NCBI GenBank assembly: GCA_019322895.1
Contig: JAHWHZ010000001.1
Coordinates: forward strand, 124,001-188,000
DNA: 64,000 nucleotides
Source of the DNA: Candidatus Woesearchaeota archaeon
Lineage (GTDB): Archaea; Nanobdellota; Nanobdellia; Woesearchaeales; ARS49
Direction: 5' to 3'
How positions within the stretch are numbered: the stretch's first letter is position 1; each line of letters opens with the position of its first letter. This document shows positions 25,204-32,970 of this stretch, one piece after another. The notes below the pieces were generated by a model that was not told where the DNA came from, made no database searches, and saw only the letters and a list, made by a program, of their open reading frames with translations. The position numbers and the translations under genes were made by a program.

Positions 25204-26016
25204 CTATCTCGCTTCTACAACCTTTTTCATCTCTTTCACAAAAGCCTCTGCTTCTGTCTTGTATCTGTCATACTCTTGTCCTGTTATCTTTCGCACTTGC
25301 CTGTGGGTTATTTTTCTGCTCATTTTATAGAAAAAGTCCATCACTTTTGGCGCTTTTTTTGATACTAATTTCTTTTTAGCTAGTTTTTCATAAATCATGT
25401 CAGACATATGGCTCGGACTTGGAGGGATCTCTCCAACTCTTATCAAGGCAGCATGCCCTGCATCAATGACTGCCCAATACAAGTCTAGTGTTGCTTGTAA
25501 GATATGCCAGTCTGCATTGACTAGTGTTGCAGGCGCTCTTGCAAAATAGATATACATGCTTTCTCTTGTCGGCCGTATCCTGCCCTGGAATAAAAGCATC
25601 TGCAGGGGCTCAAATATGCCGACATCTAATAACGGAACGCCGTCTCTCAGCATGTTAACTGCAAGAGGATCTCCATTCCTGACATATTCCCAGAAATTTG
25701 TCAGCTTCATTGTGGTTACATGCAGTCTTTTTGATATTTTTGAGGCAGTCCTTTCTGTTATCACCCGGTAAGCCTCTACAACCTCTGGGCTCAATATAAG
25801 AGTCAAGTCATCTACAAGCATCAAGACATCTATATCTCTTTCATAGAGCGGTCTTTCTTTTCTTGCTGTGCTTCCAAACAGAATCGCAGATTTAAGGAAC
25901 TCCCCAAGCTCTTTTTTCATCGCGTCAGCGAATTTTACTGCCAGCTTATAATCTGCAGTTGTATAGTTCTTTATGTTTGGATGTTTTCTTTCCTCAATAG
26001 TAAAATCCATATTCAT
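25204..26016 (-). CDS. Fused nucleotidyltransferase-HEPN protein
   Basis: Protein of 270 residues. The N-terminal half is a minimal nucleotidyltransferase: LFGSTARKERP (Gly48-Ser49), then ERDIDVLMLVDD with the D-x-D pair (Asp61/63). I do not see an obvious third carboxylate on the later strand. The C-terminal half is helical and HEPN-like (PATLVNADWHILQATLDLYWAVIDAGHAAL). In bacteria and archaea MNT and HEPN are usually separate toxin-antitoxin genes; here they are one chain. TATA CTTTTATACGC lies about 20-25 nt upstream of the ATG, so the mRNA may be leaderless. Confidence 0.7.
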   Translation of the reverse strand: MNMDFTIEERKHPNIKNYTTADYKLAVKFADAMKKELGEFLKSAILFGSTARKERPLYERDIDVLMLVDDLTLILSPEVVEAYRVITERTASKISKRLHVTTMKLTNFWEYVRNGDPLAVNMLRDGVPLLDVGIFEPLQMLLFQGRIRPTRESMYIYFARAPATLVNADWHILQATLDLYWAVIDAGHAALIRVGEIPPSPSHMSDMIYEKLAKKKLVSKKAPKVMDFFYKMSRKITHRQVRKITGQEYDRYKTEAEAFVKEMKKVVEAR

Positions 26017-26085
26017 TTATTTTTTAACAGCGTATAAAAGGTTTTATAACTATTAGAGAATAATTACAGGTTCTGAAACTATATC

Positions 26086-26119
26086 TTTGAACTACGAAAA
26101 GTATAAAAAGAAGTTCAAA
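26086..26119. promoter_or_regulatory. Inverted repeat TTTGAACT...AGTTCAAA around a TATA box
   Basis: The perfect 8-bp arms at 26086-26093 and 26112-26119 bracket GTATAAAAAG (26101-26110), the likely TATA element of the gene starting at 26133. A repressor bound here would block TBP. No regulator is identified. Confidence 0.45.
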
Positions 26120-26132
26120 AATTAAATTTATC

Positions 26133-26627
26133 ATGACAAAAAAGAGTGATAACATCTCCGACGATTACAAGGTTGAGATTGAGCAGGCATTAGAAGAAGT
26201 GATCCAACGGCCTGTCGGCTCTGATTCTTTAGAGGCAAAAGTCATTGATGTTGTTCCAGACACTATTGAACAAGTACTTGGATATTCAAGACATTCTGCA
26301 CAGACAGAATATGTTCCTGAAGTCAAGATTTATGAAGATTCTGAAGAGACAAGCACAAAGTATCTGTATGATTCTGGCAGCCTGCCTGAAACAGTTGAGA
26401 CAGACGGCTCAAATACTGCAAGCCATACTTTTTCTGTGCAAGAGACCTTGACATTGCAGACTGCTGAATCAAAGATTTCAGATGCAATCCTGCAAAGCAC
26501 ATTCGGGGTTAGTGATGCATCGTTTTATATGAGTCCTGATGATGCTGCGCGGCTGGAGGATTTCAAGAGACTTCACAGGACTGACTGGATTTTCATGTAT
26601 CAGGCAGCTTCTTGGTGCGTATTTTAG
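26133..26627 (+). CDS. Hypothetical acidic protein
   Basis: Unrecognised protein of 164 residues, acidic with many Ser/Thr/Glu. The N-terminal helix (DDYKVEIEQALEEVI) is followed by low-complexity sequence (SEETSTKYLYDSG) and a helical C-terminus (DDAARLEDFKRLHRTDWIFM). No signal or membrane helix is present. Its promoter region carries a clear dyad around the TATA box, suggesting specific regulation. Confidence 0.6.
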   Translation: MTKKSDNISDDYKVEIEQALEEVIQRPVGSDSLEAKVIDVVPDTIEQVLGYSRHSAQTEYVPEVKIYEDSEETSTKYLYDSGSLPETVETDGSNTASHTFSVQETLTLQTAESKISDAILQSTFGVSDASFYMSPDDAARLEDFKRLHRTDWIFMYQAASWCVF

Positions 26628-26697
26628 CACCACTTTGTAGTGACTAAATTTCCGATAACTTTATATACCCCTCTTGCATATTAGTTCTTGAGTGAAG

Positions 26698-27282
26698 ATG
26701 GGAGAACAGAATAAACGCGAGTTAAATGGAGATTTCGAGGAACTGCTAAATGGAGATCTATTCACAGATGCAATGAATACCCGGATAGTTTTCAAGGACC
26801 AGGAAAGAAAAAGAAAAAAGCTCGCCCCAAAAAGAACTGCAAAAGAGCAGCTTAATTATTCTCAAGAAATCATACACTTGTTTCCAGAGCATCCAAAAGC
26901 GCCATACATGCAGGAAGATACAAAATATTCTCAGTATCCTGTTAACATAGCATACACAATTGATTTCATTTTGGACTTAAAAGCAGATCAAAAAGGAGAG
27001 CCAAGATGCTCTAAGGAAGCTTTGACAGAAAGAACATACATCGCACTGATGGCCAGGACAAACATAGATTATGCAGATGAGCCGCGAAAAAAAGAAGGAA
27101 CATTGAACATGCTTGAGGATGCAATAGCTCCAGATATTGCTGAAAGATATGGCTGGGACCAGGAATATGTAAGAAAAGGCGTGCTGGAAAAATGCGTGGC
27201 TGCAATGGTTGATGCATTTAACCAGAAACCAGAGCTTCTTAACATATTTAAAGGCGCAATGAAGAGAAACGGCCAAAATTAA
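26698..27282 (+). CDS. Hypothetical soluble protein
   Basis: About 194 residues from ATG 26698; a GTG two codons upstream is possible. TATA CTTTATATACCC lies about 30-38 nt upstream. The N-terminus is charged (NKRELNGDFEELL), followed by a strongly basic patch (KDQERKRKKLAPKRTAKEQ) and a helical C-terminal domain (ERYGWDQEYVRKGVLEKC). No recognised domain. The basic patch would fit nucleic-acid binding, which is only inference. Confidence 0.6.
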   Translation: MGEQNKRELNGDFEELLNGDLFTDAMNTRIVFKDQERKRKKLAPKRTAKEQLNYSQEIIHLFPEHPKAPYMQEDTKYSQYPVNIAYTIDFILDLKADQKGEPRCSKEALTERTYIALMARTNIDYADEPRKKEGTLNMLEDAIAPDIAERYGWDQEYVRKGVLEKCVAAMVDAFNQKPELLNIFKGAMKRNGQN

Positions 27283-27310
27283 CTATTTACTACTTTTTGG
27301 TGGTTAAAAA

Positions 27311-27327
27311 CCGAAAGCTTTATAAAT
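27311..27327 (+). promoter_or_regulatory. BRE/TATA promoter CCGAAAGCTTTATAAAT
   Basis: A strong BRE plus TATA element. The core CGAAAGCTTTATAAA recurs before the RNA polymerase operon and inside the DEAD-helicase upstream region. A start about 25 nt downstream falls at about 27345-27352, next to the ATG of an 11-codon frame. Confidence 0.65.
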
Positions 27328-27345
27328 GACTACTACAATATATAC

Positions 27346-27465
27346 ATTATAATGGCACAAACCAAAGAGGTCATTGGCGGAGCATAGCAAATCCCCCTGT
27401 TTCCATTCGTGGAAATACCTTACCCCAAAGATTTCTTGCTCTGCAAATGACTTTCTTATTTTTTT
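27346..27465 (+). ncRNA. Candidate small RNA with embedded 11-codon leaderless ORF
   Basis: Between the strong promoter and a T-rich end (CTTATTTTTTTAG, about 27452-27464) lies a transcript-sized segment of about 120 nt. It begins at or next to ATGGCACAAACC, which opens an 11-residue frame (MAQTKEVIGGA, 27352-27387). It then has unpaired C-runs (CCCCC, CCCC) flanking a perfect stem TTTCCA-TTCG-TGGAAA (27400-27415) with a stable tetraloop. This could be a leaderless micro-protein, a regulatory RNA whose C-runs target G-rich ribosome sites, or both. Boundaries are estimates. Confidence 0.5.
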
Positions 27466-27486
27466 AGAATTCTGATTATTAAGAGC

Positions 27487-29460
27487 TTATTCAAAAGGAA
27501 TCTCAGACCACGGCTTGTATTCTCCAAATGGAGGAACATAGCTGCCGAACATCATCCTAGGAGAATATGTTCTTCCCTGATACCGATTATGCACGTCTCC
27601 AAACCCTTGCGCAGGAGGCATTCCAGGGCCGTATTTTGATTCAAAAGGAGCATTGAATGCTCTCCATGTCTCGACTAAGATTCTGCCTTCATTGAAGCTT
27701 TCTTCTTCATGACCTTCTGAAACCATGAATCCTTTAAAGCCTTCTTTCTTGAATTCTTTAGCAGCCTCTACCACTGGAAAGATTCCTTGTCCAGGAGGAA
27801 GATGGCCGTGCGCCCCTGATTGTGAATCAACTAATTGTATTGAGCCGACAACATCTGATTTTGCGAGTTTCTTGACTTCATCCATGTACCATTTGTTAAA
27901 CTCTTTTACTCTTTTTTCCCACGGAAGCTCTGGCTTGAAATGCTGCAGCCACATACCCATGTGAGATGTGTCTAGACATCCTTTGATGTGGTTTTTTGCT
28001 GCTTCTTCTGCTTCTCTCCTGCTCATGCCTGGCTCATAATGCGGGTTTTCAATCCACTTGTCTGGATTCTTAGGGTCTGGTATTTTTTTGTCTGTCAAAA
28101 GCGTTATCATCTCTTGTCTGGACTGCTCTATTAATTCCTTGAATTCTTCTGGGTGAGAGCCGTATGCATGCGGCCACCCGAGCTCAGGACCAACATATAA
28201 GGGCGATTTTATGTTCTTATTGTACAAGGTTTCCTGCCTTGCAGCAACTCCAAGTTTTGCATAAGAATTGACTGTTCTTTTCATGGCATATTTTCCCAAT
28301 GGCACGTAAGCATTAGCCATCTGCTCGTTTTCAGCTGCCTGCTGTTCATAAGATTGTATTGTGTCAACTTCCTGTTCGTATTTTTTTTGCGCATCATAAA
28401 GTTTTGCCTCAATTTCTCGCTTTTTTGCTACAGTATCAGCTGCTTCAAGTTCTTCTTTCAAGTCTTGGATATCATTGTATGTTCTCTTTGCAGATTCCTT
28501 GTATGTTGTTGCCCATCCTCTTGCCTGCTTTATTTGGGCCTGCATTTGCTCTTTTGCAAAATATTCTTCAGGTGTGATTTTTTCCCCTTTTTTTTTAGAT
28601 TCTTCTTCTGCCCACTTTTTATAATCATTCCATTTCCATGGCTGCAGCCTATCAACACAAGGAATTTCTTTTCCACCCTGCTCTACAACATACTTGCCTT
28701 CGCCAATAGACCTTGTAGTATATGGCTTGTCTTTATCTATTGGCGCGAATCTTCCGATCTCGTGCACAAAAGCATATGGTTTTCCAGTTTTTGGGTCTCT
28801 TGCAACAGGGATTCTTTCTATCTGGTTTATTCGCCACATGTTTATTCTTCCGGTTCTTTCATCAACTACCTGCACAACTGGTTCTCCTGCTTCTTCAAAC
28901 AATTGCCTTCCTTTTTTGTCTTTCTTGTTCCACTCTGCATTGAATAATGGCCGTGCATATTCCCACGAGACTATGTCAACACCGCCGCCTTGCGCCACTT
29001 CTGAAGCAAACTTTATCGCGTCTTTTACCTCATCCATGTCTCTTTTCATCTTTTCGTCGTCAAAAGTCCCTCTCTGCGGATCATAGCCAGAAAGGTTATT
29101 TATAGAAGTAGGCATCTCAACTCCAGAAAGTATTGCCTCATTTGCTGCAAACACATCTCTGAGTGCTTCTCTCACTTCCTTGCCGTATGCTTTTGGTCTT
29201 CCGCCGATTGCAGATTCTGACGGAACATTGAACATTAATTGAAGTTTTCCTGCGCCGGCTCTCATCGAAGCCTGCGCTGTCTGGATTATATTCTTGAATC
29301 TTCCTGCAGGATCGCGTTCTGGAATAGTCTGTCCTAGTTCAGAAATAGGAATTATCGGCTCTTCTATATTAGCGTGAGAGCTAACTGGATCTACTTCGAT
29401 TGTCTCATGATACTGCCGGTCCATAGTATTGTATGGCTGTGCTGTTCTGATCTCTACCAT
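27487..29460 (-). CDS. Large TIM-barrel-like (xylose isomerase/endonuclease IV-like) protein with coiled-coil insert
   Basis: Protein of 657 residues. Both ends look like one TIM barrel: near the N-terminus KLQLMFNVPSESAIGG and VDIVSWEYARP, and in the last third LYVGPELGWPHAYGSH, KGCLDTSHMGMWLQHF, SIQLVDSQSGAHGHLPPGQG and KGFMVSEGHEEESF, the order of His/Asp/Glu metal ligands in sugar isomerase/endonuclease IV-type barrels. About 110 residues of charged coiled coil (about 300-400) are inserted in the middle. No signal or membrane helix. It lies just downstream of a coiled-coil partner gene on the same strand. Reaction unknown. Confidence 0.65.
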   Translation of the reverse strand: MVEIRTAQPYNTMDRQYHETIEVDPVSSHANIEEPIIPISELGQTIPERDPAGRFKNIIQTAQASMRAGAGKLQLMFNVPSESAIGGRPKAYGKEVREALRDVFAANEAILSGVEMPTSINNLSGYDPQRGTFDDEKMKRDMDEVKDAIKFASEVAQGGGVDIVSWEYARPLFNAEWNKKDKKGRQLFEEAGEPVVQVVDERTGRINMWRINQIERIPVARDPKTGKPYAFVHEIGRFAPIDKDKPYTTRSIGEGKYVVEQGGKEIPCVDRLQPWKWNDYKKWAEEESKKKGEKITPEEYFAKEQMQAQIKQARGWATTYKESAKRTYNDIQDLKEELEAADTVAKKREIEAKLYDAQKKYEQEVDTIQSYEQQAAENEQMANAYVPLGKYAMKRTVNSYAKLGVAARQETLYNKNIKSPLYVGPELGWPHAYGSHPEEFKELIEQSRQEMITLLTDKKIPDPKNPDKWIENPHYEPGMSRREAEEAAKNHIKGCLDTSHMGMWLQHFKPELPWEKRVKEFNKWYMDEVKKLAKSDVVGSIQLVDSQSGAHGHLPPGQGIFPVVEAAKEFKKEGFKGFMVSEGHEEESFNEGRILVETWRAFNAPFESKYGPGMPPAQGFGDVHNRYQGRTYSPRMMFGSYVPPFGEYKPWSEIPFE

Positions 29461-29494
29461 ATTATGACAAAAATGTCTCAGCAGTATTTAAAGT

Positions 29495-30040
29495 TTACCC
29501 TTTTAAATACTGAACCATGCGCTCTCCAGCTGTGAGGGTCGCCTCTTTTTTAGAGCCAGAGACATAATCTCCGTGAGCTCTTTTCAATGCAAATGCCTGT
29601 TCTGCGGCATTTACAAAATTTCTTTGGTACCAGGTCTCTACTCCTGTCTTTGCAACATCCTGCCGTATCTCGTACAGCCTGTTTTGGATGTTGTCAACAG
29701 ACATCTCGCGAGCTATGAATCGTGCATAATCTGCTTGTTCTGAAGGAGGCCTCTGGTCCGGAGCCTCTTCTGCAAGCCTTTCTAATTCTGCTCTTTTTTC
29801 AACTGCTTCTTCTTTTCTTTCAAACAGTTTTTCTACTTCAACCTTCTTGACTTTAGGAGTCTCTATCTCTTCTATTAATTCCTGCTCATGCTTTGCTTCT
29901 GCAAGAAGCGCTTCTGCTTCTTCTATCTCTTTCTGCCTTGCTTGGATTAGCTTGTTAAGTTCTGCCTCTAGTTTTTGTATTGCCTTTATCCTCAGTTCAG
30001 GAGGCAGCTTCTTGAGCTTAGAAAAATCCAGTTTAGCCAT
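29495..30040 (-). CDS. Coiled-coil protein, possible partner of the TIM-barrel protein
   Basis: Protein of 181 residues. The N-terminal ~95 residues are a highly charged coiled coil (AELNKLIQARQKEIEEAEAL), followed by a helical domain with conserved-looking aromatics (VETWYQRNFVNAAEQAF). It precedes the TIM-barrel gene by 34 bp on the same strand, and that protein also has a coiled coil, so a complex is plausible. The promoter is probably CATTAAATAGCC at about 30060-30072. Confidence 0.6.
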   Translation of the reverse strand: MAKLDFSKLKKLPPELRIKAIQKLEAELNKLIQARQKEIEEAEALLAEAKHEQELIEEIETPKVKKVEVEKLFERKEEAVEKRAELERLAEEAPDQRPPSEQADYARFIAREMSVDNIQNRLYEIRQDVAKTGVETWYQRNFVNAAEQAFALKRAHGDYVSGSKKEATLTAGERMVQYLKG

Positions 30041-30097
30041 GTAAATACCTAAGTGTCTTGGCTATTTAATGCTTTCTGTCCCCACAAAAGCAAAGCC

Positions 30098-30544
30098 CTA
30101 TGTTCTTGACAAGACAACCATTGTCTGCGTCTTGTCCACACCTTCCACTTTTCTTAATTGCCTGACTATGAAATCATTTAATTCTTCTACATCCTTTACG
30201 CGCACTTTAACAAGAATGTCTGTTCCGCCAGCCATGATCTCGACTGATTCAATCCCTGCAAGCCCTTTTATTTCTTTTGCCACATCTTCCTGGCCTATCT
30301 TTATTCCGCTGGGAAGCATGTAAATCACAGATACAAGCACATAAGCTGCAATTGGCTTGTCCAGCTTCTTGTAATCAATATCTACTGTATATCTCTTGAT
30401 AATACCCATCTTCTCCAGTTTCTTTATCCTGTTGTGCACCGTAGTTATAGGCAGGTTTATCCTCTTAGAAATCTGGCTAGTGGTTCTCTTAGCGTTTTGT
30501 TTCAATTCTTCTAGTACTTGAAGGTCTTTTTCATCTAAAGCCAT
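30098..30544 (-). CDS. Lrp/AsnC-family transcription regulator
   Basis: Protein of 148 residues. An N-terminal winged helix (QVLEELKQNAKRTTSQISKR, then TVHNRIKKLEKMGIIKRY) is followed by a RAM/ligand-binding domain (AAYVLVSVIYML, VEIMAGGTDILVKVRV). These regulators bind DNA as dimers or octamers, often sensing amino acids, and usually repress themselves. Two near-palindromes, GGAAT-AAT-ATTCC and GGAAA-AAT-ATTCC, lie immediately upstream and are good candidate self-operators. Confidence 0.9.
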   Translation of the reverse strand: MALDEKDLQVLEELKQNAKRTTSQISKRINLPITTVHNRIKKLEKMGIIKRYTVDIDYKKLDKPIAAYVLVSVIYMLPSGIKIGQEDVAKEIKGLAGIESVEIMAGGTDILVKVRVKDVEELNDFIVRQLRKVEGVDKTQTMVVLSRT

Positions 30545-30549
30545 ATTTT

Positions 30550-30562
30550 GGAATAATATTCC
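30550..30562. promoter_or_regulatory. Palindromic operator candidate (Lrp site 1)
   Basis: GGAAT-AAT-ATTCC, with perfect 5-bp arms around a 3-nt spacer, six bases upstream of the regulator's ATG. A second, imperfect copy lies 78 bp away. Its position over the transcription/translation start suggests autorepression. Confidence 0.55.
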
Positions 30563-30627
30563 ACGTATATTTAAATGTTTTCATTATATTCTTTATAAAT
30601 AATCTTTTCGGAAAGACATTTATTATT

Positions 30628-30640
30628 GGAAAAATATTCC
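30628..30640. promoter_or_regulatory. Palindromic operator candidate (Lrp site 2)
   Basis: GGAAA-AAT-ATTCC, matching site 1 except for one base in the left arm. The spacing of about 78 bp centre to centre (7-8 helical turns) would allow both sites to be bound on one face by an Lrp octamer. Confidence 0.5.
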
Positions 30641-30793
30641 GTTTTTTAGCCAATTTTAGCTAATTTCGGCAAAAAAATCCATTATTTTTGGGATATTTTA
30701 TTATTGAAGCGTCTCTTTCAAGTGGTTAATAGTGATTTCAGCGATAAAGCAGAAACACGAAAATTTAAATAGTGACTTCAAACTCAGAGTTCC

Positions 30794-31294
30794 ATGCCAA
30801 CACTCTTAGAATCATACGATGCTGAAAAAGAGACAACTTTGTTAAGCGCGACGTGGGATAATTGTTCAGCAGATATTTCTTTGGTTGAGATAGTTGAAGA
30901 TGAAGCACAAGTACTTCTAAACATAAAACCCGGGTCAAATGATCAAGATGCAATGCACACAGTTATGATGCGCTGGACCCGTGCTCCAAATCGGCACGTA
31001 ACTCCAGGAAAACAAATACCAAAAATGGACATATATCTGGATGATATATACCAGGAGATATGTGATGCGCTTCAGAAAATGAGAACAACCGCGTCATACA
31101 GGAAAGCAGAATCTTGCAGCAAAGAGGGTTATCCTGTGGATGATGCTGTATTCCGAAAAATCCTTGATGCTGCAAAAAAACAAGAGTTTGCTGATGTTGT
31201 CTGCTCAGGCACCAGTTCTTATTCTGATGCTATTAAAAACATAGCATATTCACGCGTGACTGTGGAATTCAACAAGAAACCGAAAGCTTTATAA
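30794..31294 (+). CDS. Hypothetical protein
   Basis: Unrecognised protein of 166 residues with an alpha/beta pattern (ADISLVEIVEDEAQVLLNI, MDIYLDDIYQEICDALQKM). No signal or membrane helix. TATA AATTTAAATAG (about 30760-30771) lies about 25 nt upstream of the ATG. Its last codons (Lys-Pro-Lys-Ala-Leu-stop) are also the strong BRE/TATA sequence CCGAAAGCTTTATAA, so a downstream promoter overlaps its stop codon. Confidence 0.6.
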   Translation: MPTLLESYDAEKETTLLSATWDNCSADISLVEIVEDEAQVLLNIKPGSNDQDAMHTVMMRWTRAPNRHVTPGKQIPKMDIYLDDIYQEICDALQKMRTTASYRKAESCSKEGYPVDDAVFRKILDAAKKQEFADVVCSGTSSYSDAIKNIAYSRVTVEFNKKPKAL

Positions 31295-31296
31295 AC
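31280..31296 (+). promoter_or_regulatory. BRE/TATA promoter ACCGAAAGCTTTATAAA overlapping a stop codon
   Basis: Same core as the promoters at 27311 and 33815. It lies 120 bp before the DEAD-helicase ATG, so the message would carry a leader of about 95 nt containing the 31340-31388 dyad. A second TATA (CTTAAATAG, about 31386-31393) could provide a short transcript. Confidence 0.55.
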
Positions 31297-31339
31297 CACC
31301 AAAATCCATTAATATTTCATAAGCATAATATCGACGAGA

Positions 31340-31388
31340 AAGCACTTGATCATTATCATGAACATTTCGCTTTTTCTTTAAAGTGCTT
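31340..31388. promoter_or_regulatory. Inverted repeat AAGCACTT...AAGTGCTT in the helicase leader
   Basis: Perfect 8-bp arms at 31340-31347 and 31381-31388. The right arm overlaps the proximal TATA-like CTTAAATAG. In the longer RNA it could form a hairpin; at DNA level it could be a binding site. Confidence 0.4.
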
Positions 31389-31415
31389 AAATAGAAACAT
31401 GAGGTAAAATAGAAA

Positions 31416-32600
31416 ATGAACTTATTTGAAAATTTTGGCTTAAGCCAAGAACTAGTCACAAGTATAAACGATTTAGGATTCACTAATCCTACACAAATCC
31501 AAGGGAGGTCAATTCCGCCGATTTTGAAAGGCAAAGATGTCATAGGAGAATCAGCTACTGGTTCTGGAAAGACTCTTGCTTTTGGGTGCGGAATCATTGA
31601 GAATGTAATCCCTGGAAAAGGCCTGCAGGCCCTTATTCTCACTCCGACAAGAGAGCTTGCAGAGCAGGTCAAGGGAGTGATACACCAGCTTGCAAAAAAT
31701 AAACAGTTGAATGTTCTGAGCATTTATGGAGGTGTTGCCATCAACCCGCAGATACAGAACCTGCCAAGAGCAGACGTGGTTGTCGCGACTCCAGGAAGAT
31801 TGCTTGACCATCTGCAAAGAAAAACAATCAATATCTCAAGAATCAAATTATTGGTATTAGACGAAGCAGACCGAATGTTTGACATGGGATTTATAGAGGA
31901 TATAGAGCAGATAATTGGCGCATGTCCTAAGAAAAGGCAGACATTGTTTTTCTCTGCGACGATTTCACAGGACATAAAACGATTTGCCAACAAGTTTATG
32001 ATTAAGCCGATAAGAGTATCTGCAACAAAGATGGTTGATCCAAAGAAATTGAAGCAGATTTACTACGACATTCTTAAGAACAAGAAATTGTCATTGCTGG
32101 TGCACTTGCTGAAGCATGAAAACGCAGGACTGGTCATGGTTTTCTGCAACACTAGGAAAAACACTGATTTTGTGGTCAAGAATCTGAAGGCAAACAAGAT
32201 CAGCGCTATTGCAATACATGGCGGCCTGACACAGAATAAGCGAACCAGGACGATTAATTTGTTCAACGGAGCAAAAGTCGGCGTATTGGTTTGCACAGAC
32301 GTGGCAGCAAGAGGATTGGATATTGATAATGTATCTCACATATACAATTATGATATCCCAAAAGATCCGAAGGATTATGTCCACAGGATAGGAAGGACTG
32401 CAAGGGCAGGAGAAGAAGGCAAGGTAGTCAACCTGTTGTGCGACTATGACCATGATAATTTCTCCAGGATACTCAATGAATATCGCGAGTTCAATATAAA
32501 GAAAGTGATAAGCCCTGCTTTGAAAAAGATAAACATCCGGATTGATGCAAGAGCACCAAAAAGAAGAAGCTTTTCACGCAGGCCAAGGCGGAAATACTAG
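31416..32600 (+). CDS. DEAD-box RNA helicase
   Basis: Protein of 394 residues with the complete motif set: Q motif (FTNPTQIQ), Walker A ATGSGKT, PTRELAEQ, TPGRLLDH, DEAD (LVLDEADRMFD), SAT (FFSATIS), VFCNTRKNT, DVAARGLDI and HRIGRTARAG. The C-terminus is basic (APKRRSFSRRPRRKY), suited to non-specific RNA binding. It unwinds RNA, probably in ribosome assembly or the cold response, as the gene immediately downstream encodes a cold-shock-domain protein. A GAGGT ribosome site precedes the ATG. Confidence 0.95.
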   Translation: MNLFENFGLSQELVTSINDLGFTNPTQIQGRSIPPILKGKDVIGESATGSGKTLAFGCGIIENVIPGKGLQALILTPTRELAEQVKGVIHQLAKNKQLNVLSIYGGVAINPQIQNLPRADVVVATPGRLLDHLQRKTINISRIKLLVLDEADRMFDMGFIEDIEQIIGACPKKRQTLFFSATISQDIKRFANKFMIKPIRVSATKMVDPKKLKQIYYDILKNKKLSLLVHLLKHENAGLVMVFCNTRKNTDFVVKNLKANKISAIAIHGGLTQNKRTRTINLFNGAKVGVLVCTDVAARGLDIDNVSHIYNYDIPKDPKDYVHRIGRTARAGEEGKVVNLLCDYDHDNFSRILNEYREFNIKKVISPALKKINIRIDARAPKRRSFSRRPRRKY

Positions 32601-32663
32601 AAAAAGCAAGATTTATAAAGGACGCGCGGTTAAATCAGTAAAAATAGTTTAATGAGGTAAAAA

Positions 32664-32933
32664 ATGAAAGGAACAGTAAAGTTTTTTAACGAAATGAAAG
32701 GATTCGGCTTTATAGCTGGCGAAGACGGAAAAGAGTACTTTGTACATCAGACAGGATTAAAAGACGGTGTAAAACTACACGAAAATGATGCTGTCGTATT
32801 TGATGTAGAGCAAGGTGACAGAGGTCCGAAAGCAGTTAATGTCGGTCCAGCAGAAGGAGAAGCTACTGAGGCTCCTGCCGAAGAAGCTCCTGAAGAAGCT
32901 CCTGCTGAAGAAGAAGAAGCTAAAGAAGAATAA
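32664..32933 (+). CDS. csp: Cold-shock-domain protein with acidic tail
   Basis: Protein of 89 residues. The first ~64 residues are a cold-shock OB fold with RNP1-like KGFGFIAGEDG and RNP2-like EYFVHQT. The last ~25 residues are an acidic Ala/Glu/Pro tail. It binds single-stranded RNA or DNA. It follows the helicase by 63 bp with a TATA-like ATTTATAAAG between them and a GAGGT ribosome site. CspA-type proteins occur only in some archaea. Confidence 0.92.
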   Translation: MKGTVKFFNEMKGFGFIAGEDGKEYFVHQTGLKDGVKLHENDAVVFDVEQGDRGPKAVNVGPAEGEATEAPAEEAPEEAPAEEEEAKEE

Positions 32934-32970
32934 TTAAGATATTTCTGATTATTTTTTGAATTTATTTTTT

